Positions 35,300 to 47,764 of a stretch of 64,000 nucleotides of DNA are shown here, piece by piece. The stretch comes from Zonotrichia leucophrys gambelii (taxonomy: Eukaryota > Chordata > Aves > Passeriformes > Passerellidae). Numbering within the stretch: the stretch's first letter is position 1; each line of letters opens with the position of its first letter. The notes beneath the pieces were generated by a model. That model did no database searches. It worked only from the letters and a program-made list of their open reading frames with translations, and had not been told where the DNA came from. Both the position numbers and the translations under genes were made by a program. Location of the stretch: positions 8,525,001 through 8,589,000 of the forward strand of contig NC_088186.1 in NCBI RefSeq assembly GCF_028769735.1, read 5' to 3'.

Positions 35300-35417
35300 G
35301 TGAGTAACGGCCTCTGGTGGTCACTAGCCCAAGGAGAACTTCACCTGATTTCCTAATCCATATCTAGGGAACTTCTTTCAGAGCTCTGCCAGCATGGGAC
35401 AGTGAAGGATAGACAAG

Positions 35418-35567
35418 TTTACCAGCCAGCAGAAGATATGAAACCATTTCACATCCCTGAATCCAACAAATTGGTTCCCCTAATTCCAAGTGGTCCTGTG
35501 GAAGTGGCTTCACATCCCAAGCTCAAGAGGGATTTTCATGTGCTGGGGATGGGATTCACTGGTGCTA
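35418..35567. repeat. Intronic duplicated segment, copy 2
   Basis: Same segment as 33,948-34,108 in the same orientation, with scattered substitutions and a short deletion. Begins TTTACCAGCCAGCAGAAGAT. The two copies flank exons FN3-4b and FN3-5. Confidence 0.85.
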
Positions 35568-38500
35568 AATCCATCTCTGTGTGTCCCTCCCTGCTGTTCC
35601 TCCCTGTGTCCCTTCCTGCTGCTCCCTCACCTCCATGTTCCCAATGATTTCTTGCTCATCCTTTGAGAGGCCTCACAAGGAGCTCATCCACCGGTCCTGC
35701 GTGGGTGCAGAACTCATTCTTTGTTTTAGGCTATTTTTGTACATCATGTCTTCTAACATGTTTTGCATTCTACAGCCAAAAATCCAAGAGGAAGAGCAAG
35801 CAGAATGTGTTTAACTTTATTTGTTCCTGCCTAATTTATTCTCTTCACAGCAGGTCATCATCCCTCAGCAGGGCCAGTGGGTCTCTGATGTTTCCCTATT
35901 TCAGTTTTCTCATCCAAAACTGGAAAAGGTTTCTGCCCCAATCTGGTCCAAGCCACCATTTCTTTTGGGTATTGTGATTCATATTTGTTTCTGCCATCTC
36001 CATTTGTGCAAACCACTCCCACTGACCACTATCAGATGATTTACTGAACAAGGTTTTATCCTTTGTGAAACATTTTGAGCCAAGTTTTGTTGCATAGACA
36101 ATTATATCTCAGTATAGAACACAAATAAGTCCTGAATCTTTCAGTTTCTCAGCCTAAATCCTGTGAGGCAAAGCCTCAAACTGCTCTAAGGAAGCAGAGA
36201 TGGTGAAATCACAATCAGCTGGGCTACAGCTATTGTCCTTAGCAGACACCAAGGTGTTTATGCTTTTCTCCCCAGTGACCATCTGTGAGGTAAGCACATG
36301 TCAGACAGTGTGGATTTTACAAATTAATAATTACACAGCTTAACTTAATAATTTACACAGATCAAAGCTGGGTTCATATTCCCTGGCAGTGCTCACACCA
36401 GCACAACCTCTGAATGCTTTATAGAGACAGCAATCCATCAGAGAGCTACATGGTCTGGAAACCATCAGTCCTGAATGAGTTATTTGGTGCCTAAATCAGG
36501 CCTATATCCAGTGCAGGGAAAAATTAAGAAGCTTTGAGGCACATACAGAAAAAAGGAAGATGTAGGTTTGTGTGGCAGGAGTGAGCAGAGTTCAATTTTC
36601 CAACTTTCTCTGTTGGAAGACTGAGAGGTTTGAAGGAAGTCTGCAGGGATGGTGAAGAGGCAGAGGCAATGTGCTGTGGAATCTCACAGCCTGGTCTTTG
36701 CAGCACCTTCCAAAGCTTCACAAGGTGGCTTCTTTTTCCTGGTTCGCCTTTTATTTATTTTTTTCTTTAGAAATACCTTCGTCTGGCTGCTGTATTTGTT
36801 TTATGTCTTTACTCAGAGCAGCAGTAAACAGAGAGGGCTCTGCAGTGGGCTCCAGGGAGGAGCAGTTGACATAACCTGGCTCTGTGACCTTTCTGCTGAG
36901 CAGGAATGGACAAATCCAAACACAGAGCAGAGGGAGCAGAAATTCTCTGGAAGATAAGTGGTCTCTTCAGTTTGCTTTTCCATCTACCCTCAGGACACTC
37001 CTCTTTATCCATGTTCCAGCACTTGGGAGGTCCCAAGTCCTCAGGCTGAAGCCAAACAATTTTGTTTTGCCCTCTCTTGTGGAGGCAAGCTGAAACATTC
37101 AGAACTCGTGAACCTCTAGCAAAGGACACATCACAAAATACATAATGCAGGATGGAAGGCACTGCTGCTTCTGGCCCTTCACAGGGATGAAGTGCAGCTC
37201 AAGTGACAAAGTCTTTTTTAACTGATATTTCTGATCCTGCACTCAAGGGATGGCAAAGATTACAGAGTGAAGTTTGCTAAATTTTGCTGAAAAGGAAAGA
37301 CTGAATACTTCACATTTCCATTTGCTTGCTTGTCTCTTGTAGCTTCATGTCGTGTAACCCTCATGCAAGCATAGAGTCCTGACCCAGAGGAACTCCCTGA
37401 AATGAGTTTTATTTTTGCTCCAGAGGCATCAGGAATGCAGGAGAATTCCATGAGGGACCTTGTGGTCCTGAGGGGAACAGACCACACAACTTCAGTGTGT
37501 GAATACAGGAACCCACAGCAGTTCTGTGCTGGAGTAATGGAAGTTCACAGCAGAGCCCCTGGGAGCTGGGATTGACAGCCTCCAAACCAACACTTCCCAT
37601 AAACCAAGGTGTGTGGATGGGCTGGAGGGCAGCACTCTGCTCCTCTGGGAGCTGAGTTACCACAGGAAACTGCTTTCTGTTATTAGTGAAGGTGTCAGGA
37701 GGGTCTCACCTGCCTCTGCACCAAGGTTTGACTCAGAAATTAAAGAAAAGGAGCCATTTTAGTGCTTGGAGGGACCTTGCCTTGAGCATGTCCCAGCAGA
37801 TGAGCAGCTCATCTGCAGGGTGAGCACGTCCCCAGCACTCAGACTGCAGCTTTGAGCTTTGTTCTGTCCTGCTCTGCCCCTGGAGCCCTGCCTGCAGAGC
37901 ACAATGTGGGGCCTGGAGCAGGAGGGATGCCAATACATCAGGCAATACATGAGAGGCCTGGGGAGATAAATGAGTGAGAAACCAAGAGCCAAGCTCAAAT
38001 TCCTCTGCTGAAGGACCCAGATTGTGCAGCAACTGTTGATGGATCATGGATGTGATACTGTCCTGCCTCTGGGAGTGAGCCTGAACAGCAGAGCATGGCT
38101 TGGAGAAGTGACTTTTCCATTCTGCTGAATGTTTTCCACAAGATTTATGCTGTTTACCAAAGGCCCTTGTCCATGGTGTGCGTCAGCCCCTCTTCCTCTC
38201 CTGGCTTCTCCAAGGCTCAGATTGCACCACCCTTTTTTATACAAACTCAAAGAAACATCAGCAAGAATGATTAGGTGAGCCAGCTCCATGGGAAAGTGCA
38301 GTGCTGAGCACTGGGATACTAAATTTCCCAGGGAAGATTGTCCATTTGTTCAGCTGCCTCCTCCTCTGAGAGCACCTGGAGCCTGAGTTCAGTTTTTAGA
38401 GGTAGCTACTCCATTTCTGGAGCATTTCTGGTTTGTGATGTGCTGCAGTGGTTTCTTCATGAAATTCAGAGGTGCACAGACACTGCAAGCCCAGTTTAAT

Positions 38501-39821
38501 CAGCTGATTAAGAGAGGGGAAAGTGTTTCAGCCAAAGGGGGCTGAAAAGAAAACCTTGCTAGGTCATCAAGAGATTGGGAAAGTGGCTGAGAGCTCCTCT
38601 TGGAGAATAATTTAAAATCCCAGATTTAGAAGCAAGAAATAATCCAGAATACTTCTTGCTCTATCCCAAGGGGTTGGGGAAATGTCACAAGTATCCTTTT
38701 TAGTAAAACCACCAGAGAAACATTCCAGTGGAATTCCTCAAAAGGCCAACACCACTCCACAGACAGATTCAGGCCAGGCTCACCCTGGAGATTTTACCAG
38801 GAGATATTGAGCTATTTCCTCAGCTGACAGTAAGAAGTGTTCCAGCCTGGGAAGGAGTGTATGGTTTTTATCCATCCAGTTTCCCTTTTCAGATTCTATC
38901 TCTGTTCATTCATCTCACCACTGTGAATCATTCTCTGGCTGTCACCCACCCACCTAAAGCTCCCAGAGCTCTCTGTTTTTTCTGCCCATCTCTTGTTAAA
39001 TCAAGTGTTTGAGCTCACTGTTCTTGTTATTCTACAGTTTGATTGTTTTCCAGATTTTCCATTATCTGTTACAGCATTCTGCCTGCTAAACAAAGAACAC
39101 TGATATTTCTATGGTATCAGAGTATTTTCCATGCATTCATATCATTTTCATTTGTCCATCTCCTGCTTGTTTGTACACAAAGGCACATATTCCCCTGATA
39201 CACATGAATTATGTGGGATATATGAGTGTTAATATCTGTGGTAGAGGAAAACCATTCTTTCTCACCCACAAATTCATTTGTGGAGTCATTAAGTCCAAGG
39301 TAATATTCAGAATTACATTCCCCATGTTCCATGGGACAACCTGTACATGGCAACCTCCATGTAGCTGCCAAAGCTGGCACAATAAAATAAAACCACTGTG
39401 AATCCAGCAAATTTCTGGATTCAAATCTCACACAGGAGGTTGGCCCCTCAGGTTTTTTATAATATACTTGAACTGCTGCTGCATTTTCCATCTAGATTGA
39501 AGTCACCAAATCCTTGTGTGGCTGTGCTAGAACAGGCAGGGATGCTGGAGAAATGTGGGGTGGTCAGGGAAAACAAGGGGCCACTTTTGACTGATCACAG
39601 GGTTCTCTCACATACCCTCAGTACATCGGGAATGTAATGCCACCCTAATTTTATGTTGCCTCTTGCATTTTTGAAGGTTTTATCTTCAGTTTCCAGCTCA
39701 GGATTCAGTTTCCCAGGGGGAGCTGTCCCTGTGGGATGCACTGCTGCCCTCTCCTCCCCACTGGGCTGCCCACTCCTGTCTTCAGCAGAAACCCTTCCAG
39801 CAAAGCCCAGCAAAGCCCAGC

Positions 39822-40495
39822 TTTGGTTTGCAAAGACAGGAGTCTGCTAAGGAAGGCAGGAGCCTCCCCTGAAATGGAGAATGTAAACCCTCCCCACCCC
39901 TCCAAATTGCTATAAATTTGAAATTAGGGGCTCTCAGGAAAAAATATGGGAGCAGGAAATAACAGTTCTTTAATAGGGAAGAAAATAATAAAAGGATAAA
40001 ATGAACAACGCAGTGCACTAGAACAACACTGACAGAGTCAGAACCCAACCTGACACCCTGTGGGTCAGGGTGTTGGTGGCAGTCCCATTGGAAATGTGGC
40101 TGCAGCCCTCCTGCAGTGTCAGGGGTGGTTCTGTTGGAGCAGGGATCCTGTAGAGAAGGATGTATTCTTCCTCTGAAGATCCAGTGGGAGAAGAGGCAGC
40201 TGCTGTTCCTCTGGGGAATCCAGTGCAGAAAGCCGTGCTGGTGTCTCCAAACCTCTGGATTATATCTGGGTAGCAATGCTTGGCTCCTCCCTCTGGGCTC
40301 ACATCTCCCAATGGGATGTTATAGTTCTTATCAGCCATGCAGTGACATTCAATAGCTGTTATCAGCAATGTCCCCTCCCGAGGGAGGAGTGATTGTGGTC
40401 ACTCAAAGAGAGAGATAAAGCAAACTGCCCACTTGACAAAGGTAATCTGCCATACAGATGGTAATGGAAAACGTCTTGCATTGCAATCTGGAACA
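39822..40495 (-). mobile_element. Solo LTR-like element, about 670 bp
   Basis: On the minus strand it begins TGTTCCAGATTGCAATGCAA and ends near TTTGCAAACCAAA. Direct 5-bp repeats CCAGC flank it (39,817-39,821 and 40,496-40,500), which suits an ERVL-type target duplication, although the 3' terminal bases depart from the usual CA. A run of minus-strand open frames here has no recognisable protein domain. I recall similar sequence as a dispersed avian LTR but cannot confirm the family. Confidence 0.65.
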
Positions 40496-43400
40496 CCAGC
40501 CCCTCAAAGCCCAGCCACCTCTGTGCCTGTTAAATTATCAACTTTTAGACTAAACAAGTGCCCTTGCTCTTGATGCTGTAATTTTATTGCCTGTTCCCAG
40601 AACAGGAAAGACCTGCTTGGCACCTGCTGATGCACAAGCAGCTGGGAGAAGGTTCCAAACCTTCCTGCTTTGCTCCCCGGGCAGCCCTGGAGCAGGCAGA
40701 TAACAGTTCTGACAGGGGTTTACTGGGAAAGAGGGGATGATGGCAGTAGTGAGCATTGTAGCTGTGCTGGTATGATGGAAATACGCTTATCTCCAGGATG
40801 CAGCATAGGCAGAGCCTGTTCAAATCATGTCTGGGGTGAATTAAAGGCATTTCTTACCTAAATCAAGACTATTAATGCCAGATGTAAATATAAATATTCA
40901 TATTATATATAAATATAAATCAGTCTTTGCCTCACAGGCTTCTCTCCGTCCCAGAGGTGAGCAGAAAACAATGTTTCCACACCTGTAGTTAACCTGAGAG
41001 CATATTTACAAGCTAACATTTCTGCATGCATTTGAAAACATTTCTAATTGATTTTGCTCCTCTGAAGATGTATTTCTTTGTGAGGGATGTGTGAATTTGG
41101 AGACATGTAATGAATCCTGAGCAGATATTTGTGCTGAGCTGATGGATGGTGCTCGATGACTTGCTCTCTCTTATTGAATGCAAGTGGAGCATGAAAGCAA
41201 GGAAGTCACCGAGGTGTGAAATGATGTGGCTTCCCACTAATGAGGAGATAATTCTGCATGTCAGAGAAATCCCCTGCCTGGTGCCTTGTGCCTGGCATCA
41301 GAAACTCTTTGCCTGTGACCTCCGCAGCTCTCAGATTTCCAGAATCTGACTGTTCTACAGGATAAATCCACAGATCATTCAGCATGTCTCTCCTTTCCGT
41401 TCCTGGATTTCCTATAAGAAATATTTTTTAAGTTCTTTCTATCCTAGTTTTAGGCAAGAATGTGCATCCTCTCCACTTTATTCTGCATGTATCACAATGC
41501 ATAATTCCTCCAAGACTGTTTTTGGTGGGATATGAAGAGCTTTAGCATGTTTGTTTCTGCTGTGATTTCTCAGCCTGGGTTTGGATGTGTTTGTGATTTT
41601 TGGCATGAATTCCCTCCATGGTTTGTGTCAGGAGCATTCACTGATGGGTGTAGGAAAGACAAAGGACCTGTTTGGATACTGAGGGTTCCAATGTGATGTA
41701 AATGAGCAAAGTTCTTTGGAAGTAATCAAAGAGAACTGATTTCCATCAGCTGAGGATGTGCCAGCTCCCTGCTGGAAGCATTCCAGCTCCTCTCTGATTG
41801 CTGCTCAGGGTGGCTCTGTGAGAACCAGGCTGTGTGTGCTGCTGCTCCCTTTGCTCCAGGCCTGGTTTCAGTCTCCAAAACCAGGAGAACTCTTCTGCTT
41901 GCTTAGTTTTCAGGGCTCCCAATGCACAGCCCATAGAGTGTGCTGGAGCAGGTGTTAGCTGTTGTTTGGGGGGTTATTATCAGGAAATTTTAGCACTTTT
42001 TAGCACTTCTGGCCACCATACCTGGAGAATCAATCAGTGAAACACCATTTGATCCTCCCAGCACTGCTCAGTTATTTAACATCCCCCAGCCCTGAGCCTC
42101 CTGCTCTGCTTTTATTCCCCCTTCACTCACCCAGCTCAGAATCACTGGAGCTCTTCATGAGCTTAACATAACGCCCAAGGCTTCCAGTAGTTCCCCCCTG
42201 TCCTGGGCAGCACAGGATGAGGTATTTGATCAGTTCCCTATCACTCTGAAAGGCCTGTCCACTTTAAACAGAACACAGGAAATGTTTCTGCTGGGAAATC
42301 TTTGAGAAACAGAAATTCCCAGTCTCCCAGCTGGCACAAAATTCCAGATTAACCTCAGTGGTAGTACCCAATGCCAGCTCTCTTGGTCCCTGGAAGCTCT
42401 ACCTGCTGCAGGTATTTCCCATGGATTCACAGCCACCTGTTCCTTTTCTGCTTCAAAACCCAGAACTGCATTTCCACATGGCTTTGGTATGGATTTTAGG
42501 CTTTGTGAGTGATGCTTTTCCTCTTGGCTGGTTTATTCTTCCTTTTGCATGGGATGAAACTCTTACAGCTGTGGAATGAGAGCCTGGGGTGGTGCAGCAT
42601 CAAACCTCTCTTTTCAAATTGCATGCAAAGAGAGATGTTGATGCATCTGCTGCTGATAAGGGATGTGGGAGCAGGGAGATGCTGCATGTGCTTGTCTGGA
42701 TTGTGCTCAAACACAGCAGGAGTTTGGCGTGAAAGTGGTGATGTCAGAGAGAAAAAAAGATTGTGAGACCTTTCAAACTCCCACCTCTTACCCTGTTCCA
42801 TCAATTCCATGAGGTGCCAGGGCTGAGTTCAGTAATGACCAAAGCACCAGGGTGGGAGCTCAGATCTAAGGATTGTACTTGTCCATCCCTCAAAACCAAA
42901 CTCCCAACACGAGGTAAACTACTTATGTAGAGACACAAAGATTAGTTCACAGAGCCAGAACAGTCTCACCTCTCCATGGTTTGTTCTCTCTGATTATGGT
43001 TTTGGTTTTTGCTTTTTTTTTTAATAAGAAACATCATCCCTTGATCTTTACCATGGCACTGTGGTTGCTTTGCCATCTGTGCTGGATGGCTGAGGATTTT
43101 GGAGCTCACCAGCAATCCTGTTTGGTTCATGGCTCCACAGGAGAACCCCTCGGTCCCTGGAGAGCATGAGAGGTTGTTTGCTTTTCTGTCAGACATGCAT
43201 GAGCAACAAATGGCAGGAAGAGGGGCTCTGCATCATGGAGGAGAATGAAACTGAGCTTTTTCAGAGAAATCAGAATTGCTTTCAACCTGTGACGGTTCCT
43301 GCATTACTTATTATAACCAAGCTTCTATTTAAAAGATTTAACTCCACTGTAATTTTAGTTTCACTTTCATTTTAAGGAAATGTATTTGTTTTATTTGTTT

Positions 43401-44462
43401 CTGTTGCCACCAACAGATTGTGATCTCTGATACAACCAGTTCCCTTGCTGTCTGCTTTCTCTTTTCCAGATAACAGTCTTGTTTTGACAGAATTCATATT
43501 TTACCTCAATGTATCTCCTTTCTGTTCCTGATAAGGGAAGACAGCTCTGGATTAATACATTTCTTTTAATGTTATTGAACATTTTAATAATGTCATAAAC
43601 AATCTCTTTCCTTCAAACAGGATGGGAAAAGCTCAACAGAACTTCTGTTCCTGATAGTAGCAATTTACTGATTTGTTAATGAATTTCACTGAAGGTTATT
43701 ATGATCTATGAGTGCTCAACCTCTGAAAATCCAGCCCCAGCTGCCTGCCTGAGGCTTTGAGCAATCATGCAATAATCACTCTGGTTTTACAGGGAGAAAC
43801 TCCATATGAGTGATGCTGCTGAGCCTAAATTTCATTTATTCCAGGGTCCCCTTAAATACTGTATTACAATATGCATAAAGTTGAAGTTTACAATTGACAA
43901 ATCAGATCCATTTCCCTGCATGCAGCATCTCCTATGAATTCTCAGTCATGCAGAATGGGATTATTCAGAGACACTCTGTTCTCACTGTAACACTTATGTG
44001 CAACAATTCAAATAAATCAGAAGGGTGCTGAAAATCAGCACAGGCCACAGGTCAGTGACAGAGCACATAGGAGTTTCCACACAGAAAAACCAGGCAGTGC
44101 TCTCTCATTTTCCCCTATGACTGTTAATGTTAAGGAATCAGTTGAATTCCCTTTGTAACAAAGAACTTTCCATTCTTGCTGAGCCAATGACCTCAGCTTT
44201 CAGATTTAACAGCAGAGTTACCTCTGATGGCTCTCAAATTCCTTGGCCACCCCTGTGGGGGTTTGTGAGAATTTGAATTTCTGTGAATGAGCATTTTGAT
44301 TTTTACATCCGCAGAAAGGTTCTGTGGGTAGAATAATGAGCTGAAAAAAGATAAATCCATTAAAGACAAGCAGACATGGAGGCATTTTCCTCTTCTTTGT
44401 TGTTTTGTATCTGAAATAGTTTGGAAGCATAAGCAGCATCCTTCAAGTGGATGCAATTAAAA

Positions 44463-44530
44463 CCATAAATATCTGAATCCCATTAAAAACATAAATATCT
44501 GAATCTGAAAAACATAAATATCTGAATCCC
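44463..44530. repeat. Short tandem repeat, three units
   Basis: Three imperfect copies of CATAAATATCTGAATC with spacer variation. Probably a small slippage array. Confidence 0.75.
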
Positions 44531-44915
44531 AGCTACTCTAAACCATACCCTTTCCTACCCTTACAACACAGTTACTTCAGAATGGCACTGAAGTGAAGTT
44601 GTTTCGCAACTCAGTGTATCACACTGAGTAAAGTTGTTACAGTAATACCTGCTTATCTCATAGGGAGTTTAATCAATGCTGATAAAGCACTCACAGCTGT
44701 AAGATTCTCTATGAGCTGCTTTCTGTGGGCAGTCTCCCAATATTTGTTAATTATTACAATTCTTCTCTCACTGTTTCATTTTGCCATGCCTCCAAAGAGA
44801 TTTTATTGGAGTTATTTGAAGCAGCTGATAATGTAAATGCAGGGGGGCAGGGGGAGCATGATTAAATGTGAAATTCCTTAACACAGAACCTCATTAAAAA
44901 ATCCAACATCAGCCC

Positions 44916-45300
44916 TGTGATGGTGTTCACAGGGGTCTGAGGATGGGGGAAGAGACGAGGATCTGACTCCATGTTTCAGAAGGCTTGATTTATTATTTTA
45001 TGATATATATTATATTAAAACTATACTAAAAGAATAGAAGAAAGGATTTCATCAGAAGGCTGGCTAAGAATAGAATAGGAAAGAATGATAACAAAGGCTT
45101 GTGGCTCTGACAGAGAGCCCGAGCCAGCTGGCTGTGATTGGCCATTAATTAGAAACAACCTAATGAGACCAATCCCAGATGCACCTGTTGCATTCCACAG
45201 CAGCAGATAATCATTGTTTATATTTTGTTCCTGAGGCCTCCCAGCTTCTCAGGAGGAAGAATGCTAAGAAAAGGCTTTTCCATAAAAGATGTCTGTGACA
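44916..45300 (-). mobile_element. Solo LTR, family 1, copy 3, next to exon A
   Basis: A 385-bp member of the same LTR family as 15,181 and 18,613, in the opposite orientation. On the minus strand it starts TGTCACAGACATC and ends CACCATCACA. Perfect 6-bp duplications CAGCCC flank it at 44,910-44,915 and 45,301-45,306. Its edge lies 51 bp before the first base of alternative exon A. The remaining 51 bp still contain a branch-site-like AGTAACAG (about 45,321-45,328) and a pyrimidine tract, so the acceptor itself is intact. Confidence 0.93.
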
Positions 45301-45351
45301 CAGCCCCACTCTGCAACCCAAGTAACAGCTTGCCTCTCTGTCCTTATCCAG

Positions 45352-45624
45352 AGGAGGAGCCCGAGCTGGGGGAGCTGTCAGTGTCACAGCCTGGCTGGGA
45401 TGGTTTCCAGCTCACCTGGACAGCAGCAGACGGGGCCTTTGAGAGCTTTGTGCTGCAGGTGCAGGAGGCTGGCAGCCCCGAGGAGAGCCGCAATGTCACA
45501 GTGCCGGGGACACTGAGCTCTGTCAATGTCACCGGCCTCAAGGCCAGCACTCCTTACACCATCACCCTGCAGGGGCTCGCTCGGGGCCACAGGAGCAAGC
45601 CCATTTCTCTTGAGACCACCACAG
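45352..45624 (+). CDS. TNC: Tenascin-C, alternatively spliced FN3 domain A
   Basis: One 273-nt exon (91 codons): EEEPELGELSVSQPGWDGFQ, then LTWTAADGAFESFVLQVQEA and LKASTPYTITLQGLARGHRS, ending ISLETTT. It matches the A-type domain (A1 of mammals, the single A of chicken) rather than B, C or D. Phase 1 at both ends means it can be included or skipped without a frame change. In birds and mammals this block is regulated by splicing; inclusion cannot be seen from DNA. Acceptor TTATCCAG, donor ACAG|GTACCT. Confidence 0.94.
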
Positions 45625-47491
45625 GTACCTTCCCTGCAGCTGTTTGTGACAGAGATGTGAGCTCCTGCGAGTGCTGGGCAGGTCCTGCTGGCTGGGACAG
45701 CCTTGCATGAGCTCCTTACAGCTTGGCTGAACATCTCTGGCAAGGAAATGCCTCATGGTCAGGCTTCCCAGTGCCCTGGTGCAGCCCTTCCCTCCCTGCT
45801 TTCCCCTTTTTTTGTTCCCTTTCCTCACTTACCTGTCTGACACTAACAGCAAAACCCAGCTGGATGTTGTACCTGCTTGGGAAAGGCCAGGTTGCCTGGT
45901 ATATAAAAATCATTCCTCTATCAGCCCAGATAATCAAAGCCTGAGTGTTCCGTTTTTACCCTTTAGAAGCTGCCTCTGAAATTCTGTGTGAATTCAGACT
46001 CAGTAAAGCTGTGTGTACGTGACTCAGGGCAAGGAAAACACCTTCCGTATGTTCTCATATAGGAAAGGACACAAATTAATTCCTAATCAGACTAATAAAG
46101 TGCATTAAGCCATCTAAGATCATGAAACAGTCTGGCCTGGAAAACATATAATGCAAAAAAGCAAATTCATCAGAACTACCCTGGCACAAAACTGGCCTGA
46201 AGGGAGGCAAGTGAGCTCTGTGCTATCAGCAGCTTGCATGAAGCTCATCAAGGGCCCCAAAATAATTTTCTGGCTCATCATGTGAAACTCAACAGTTTGA
46301 AATAAGAGCTTATCACAGGCTTTGACCATGAGAGATAAATGTATATTTACATCTCTGCTATGTGCCTCTCTGATCCTCCCAGGTGTCATGATAACTATAA
46401 CGAACAGTGTGAATTAATTGGCATTAAAGGGGCAACAGTCGCCTTTCCTTCAGATAATTTCAACAAGAAATTATTAAAATCAGACAATTTCTGCTGCCTC
46501 TGGGCTCCCCCTCAGCCCTTTGCTCTTCCTGTCTCTGTGAGATAGCCAGAGCTGGCTGGTGCCAGCACATGGTACCCTGCCCAGAAAGGGATGAAAGCAC
46601 CTGTGAGAACTAATCAGAATTAAAGCATGAAGTGCAGCAGAGCTTGCTTGTTTCTGTGGAGCCTAGAGCAGCCTGGCTTGGGCAGGAATGGCTGTGCTGT
46701 GTCCCAGGAAAGTGCTGAGCTTTGAGAGTCCTCCCCAGGAGCTGGGAGCAGATGCCCAAGGAGAGCAGAGCAATGTGCTGGACAAAGAGACCGAGCAGGA
46801 AACACATCATGGGTGTCCTGCCTAAATATGCAGTGTGCTCCCTTCCTTTACCCTCCTGAAAACAGCAGAAAATGCCCTGCTGAGGTTTTCCCTTCCCTTT
46901 CTGGGTCAAGCTCAGCAGCCAGCTTTTCAAAATCATCCCTTCTGGGGACTTGCAATTGTTAAAAAATATCTGAACCTTCCTCTAACGCTGTGGGGATGTC
47001 TGCAGAGAGGAAGAAACCCCAAGGCATCTCTCCCTGTTTTGCATTTTGGCTCCAGCTCCGAAATTACAAGCCAGCTTTCACAGACTTAAGCTGAAAGGGA
47101 AAGTAGAAGAGTAAACAAAACACAAGATTTTCCTTTGGATAAAGCAGAAGCTTTGGTTTTAGCTTCTCCTAAAACTGGAAGCCGTCTTTTCCAAATGCCC
47201 CAGGGGCATTCAAGACAGTCCTTCTGCATCTGCTTTCATGCTCAGACCTCAAAGACACGGCTGGGAAAGAAAAATAACCATAGTTTTAAATGTTATTTTA
47301 ATTTTTTTTTTCTTATCTAACATTTTGCGACGCTTTAATTAAATTTCCTCCCCTTAGTACCTGTCTGCTCGTAACAAGCTTTTACTCACATGCCCTTCCC
47401 CAGCTGGCAGTGCTGCCAGCAGGGCAGAGAGGAGCCTTTGAGAGCAGGAGGAGGTTGGGGCCCTTCTGACGGGTGTTGTTTCCCTCCCCAG
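45625..47491 (+). other. TNC intron, no features seen
   Basis: About 1.87 kb, AT-rich in parts. No additional FN3 exon, repeat or RNA recognised. Confidence 0.7.
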
Positions 47492-47764
47492 GAGAGCAGC
47501 CCGGCGTTGCTGAGCTCACGGTGTCCGACATTACCCCCGAAAGCTTCAACCTCTCCTGGACAGCCTCCAACGGCGACTTCGACGCCTTTACCATTGAAAT
47601 TATTGATTCTAACAGGTTGCTGGAGCCCATGGAGTTCAACCTGTCAGGCAACTCAAGGACTGCTCATATCTCAGGGCTTTCTCCCAGCACTGATTTCATT
47701 GTCTACCTCTCTGGGATCTCTCGCGGGTTCCGCACACAGGCAATCAGTGCTGCAGCTACCACAG
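47492..47764 (+). CDS. TNC: Tenascin-C, alternatively spliced FN3 domain B
   Basis: 273 nt (91 codons): [40 protein letters not shown] and [20 protein letters not shown]. The stretch [12 protein letters not shown] with [12 protein letters not shown] is diagnostic for domain B in chicken and human. Phase 1 at both ends, acceptor CCCCAG, donor ACAG|GTACAC. Confidence 0.94.

Larger units (their letters stand above)
35300..45351 (+). other. Large (10-kb) TNC intron before the spliced FN3 block
   Basis: The longest intron in the window. It contains the second copy of a duplicated segment (35,418-35,567), a minus-strand LTR (39,822-40,495), a small AT-rich repeat near 44,455-44,530, and a solo LTR at its 3' end (44,916-45,300). 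I looked for further A-type FN3 exons or decayed copies (W near residue 22, then a QVQE-like strand) in all open frames and saw none. The sequence from 35,568 to 39,821 and from 40,496 to 44,454 shows nothing I recognise. Confidence 0.7.

Noticed and set aside
40018..40368. A 116-codon minus-strand frame
   Set aside because: It lies entirely within the LTR-like element at 39,822-40,495, and LTRs of this type do not encode a known protein here.
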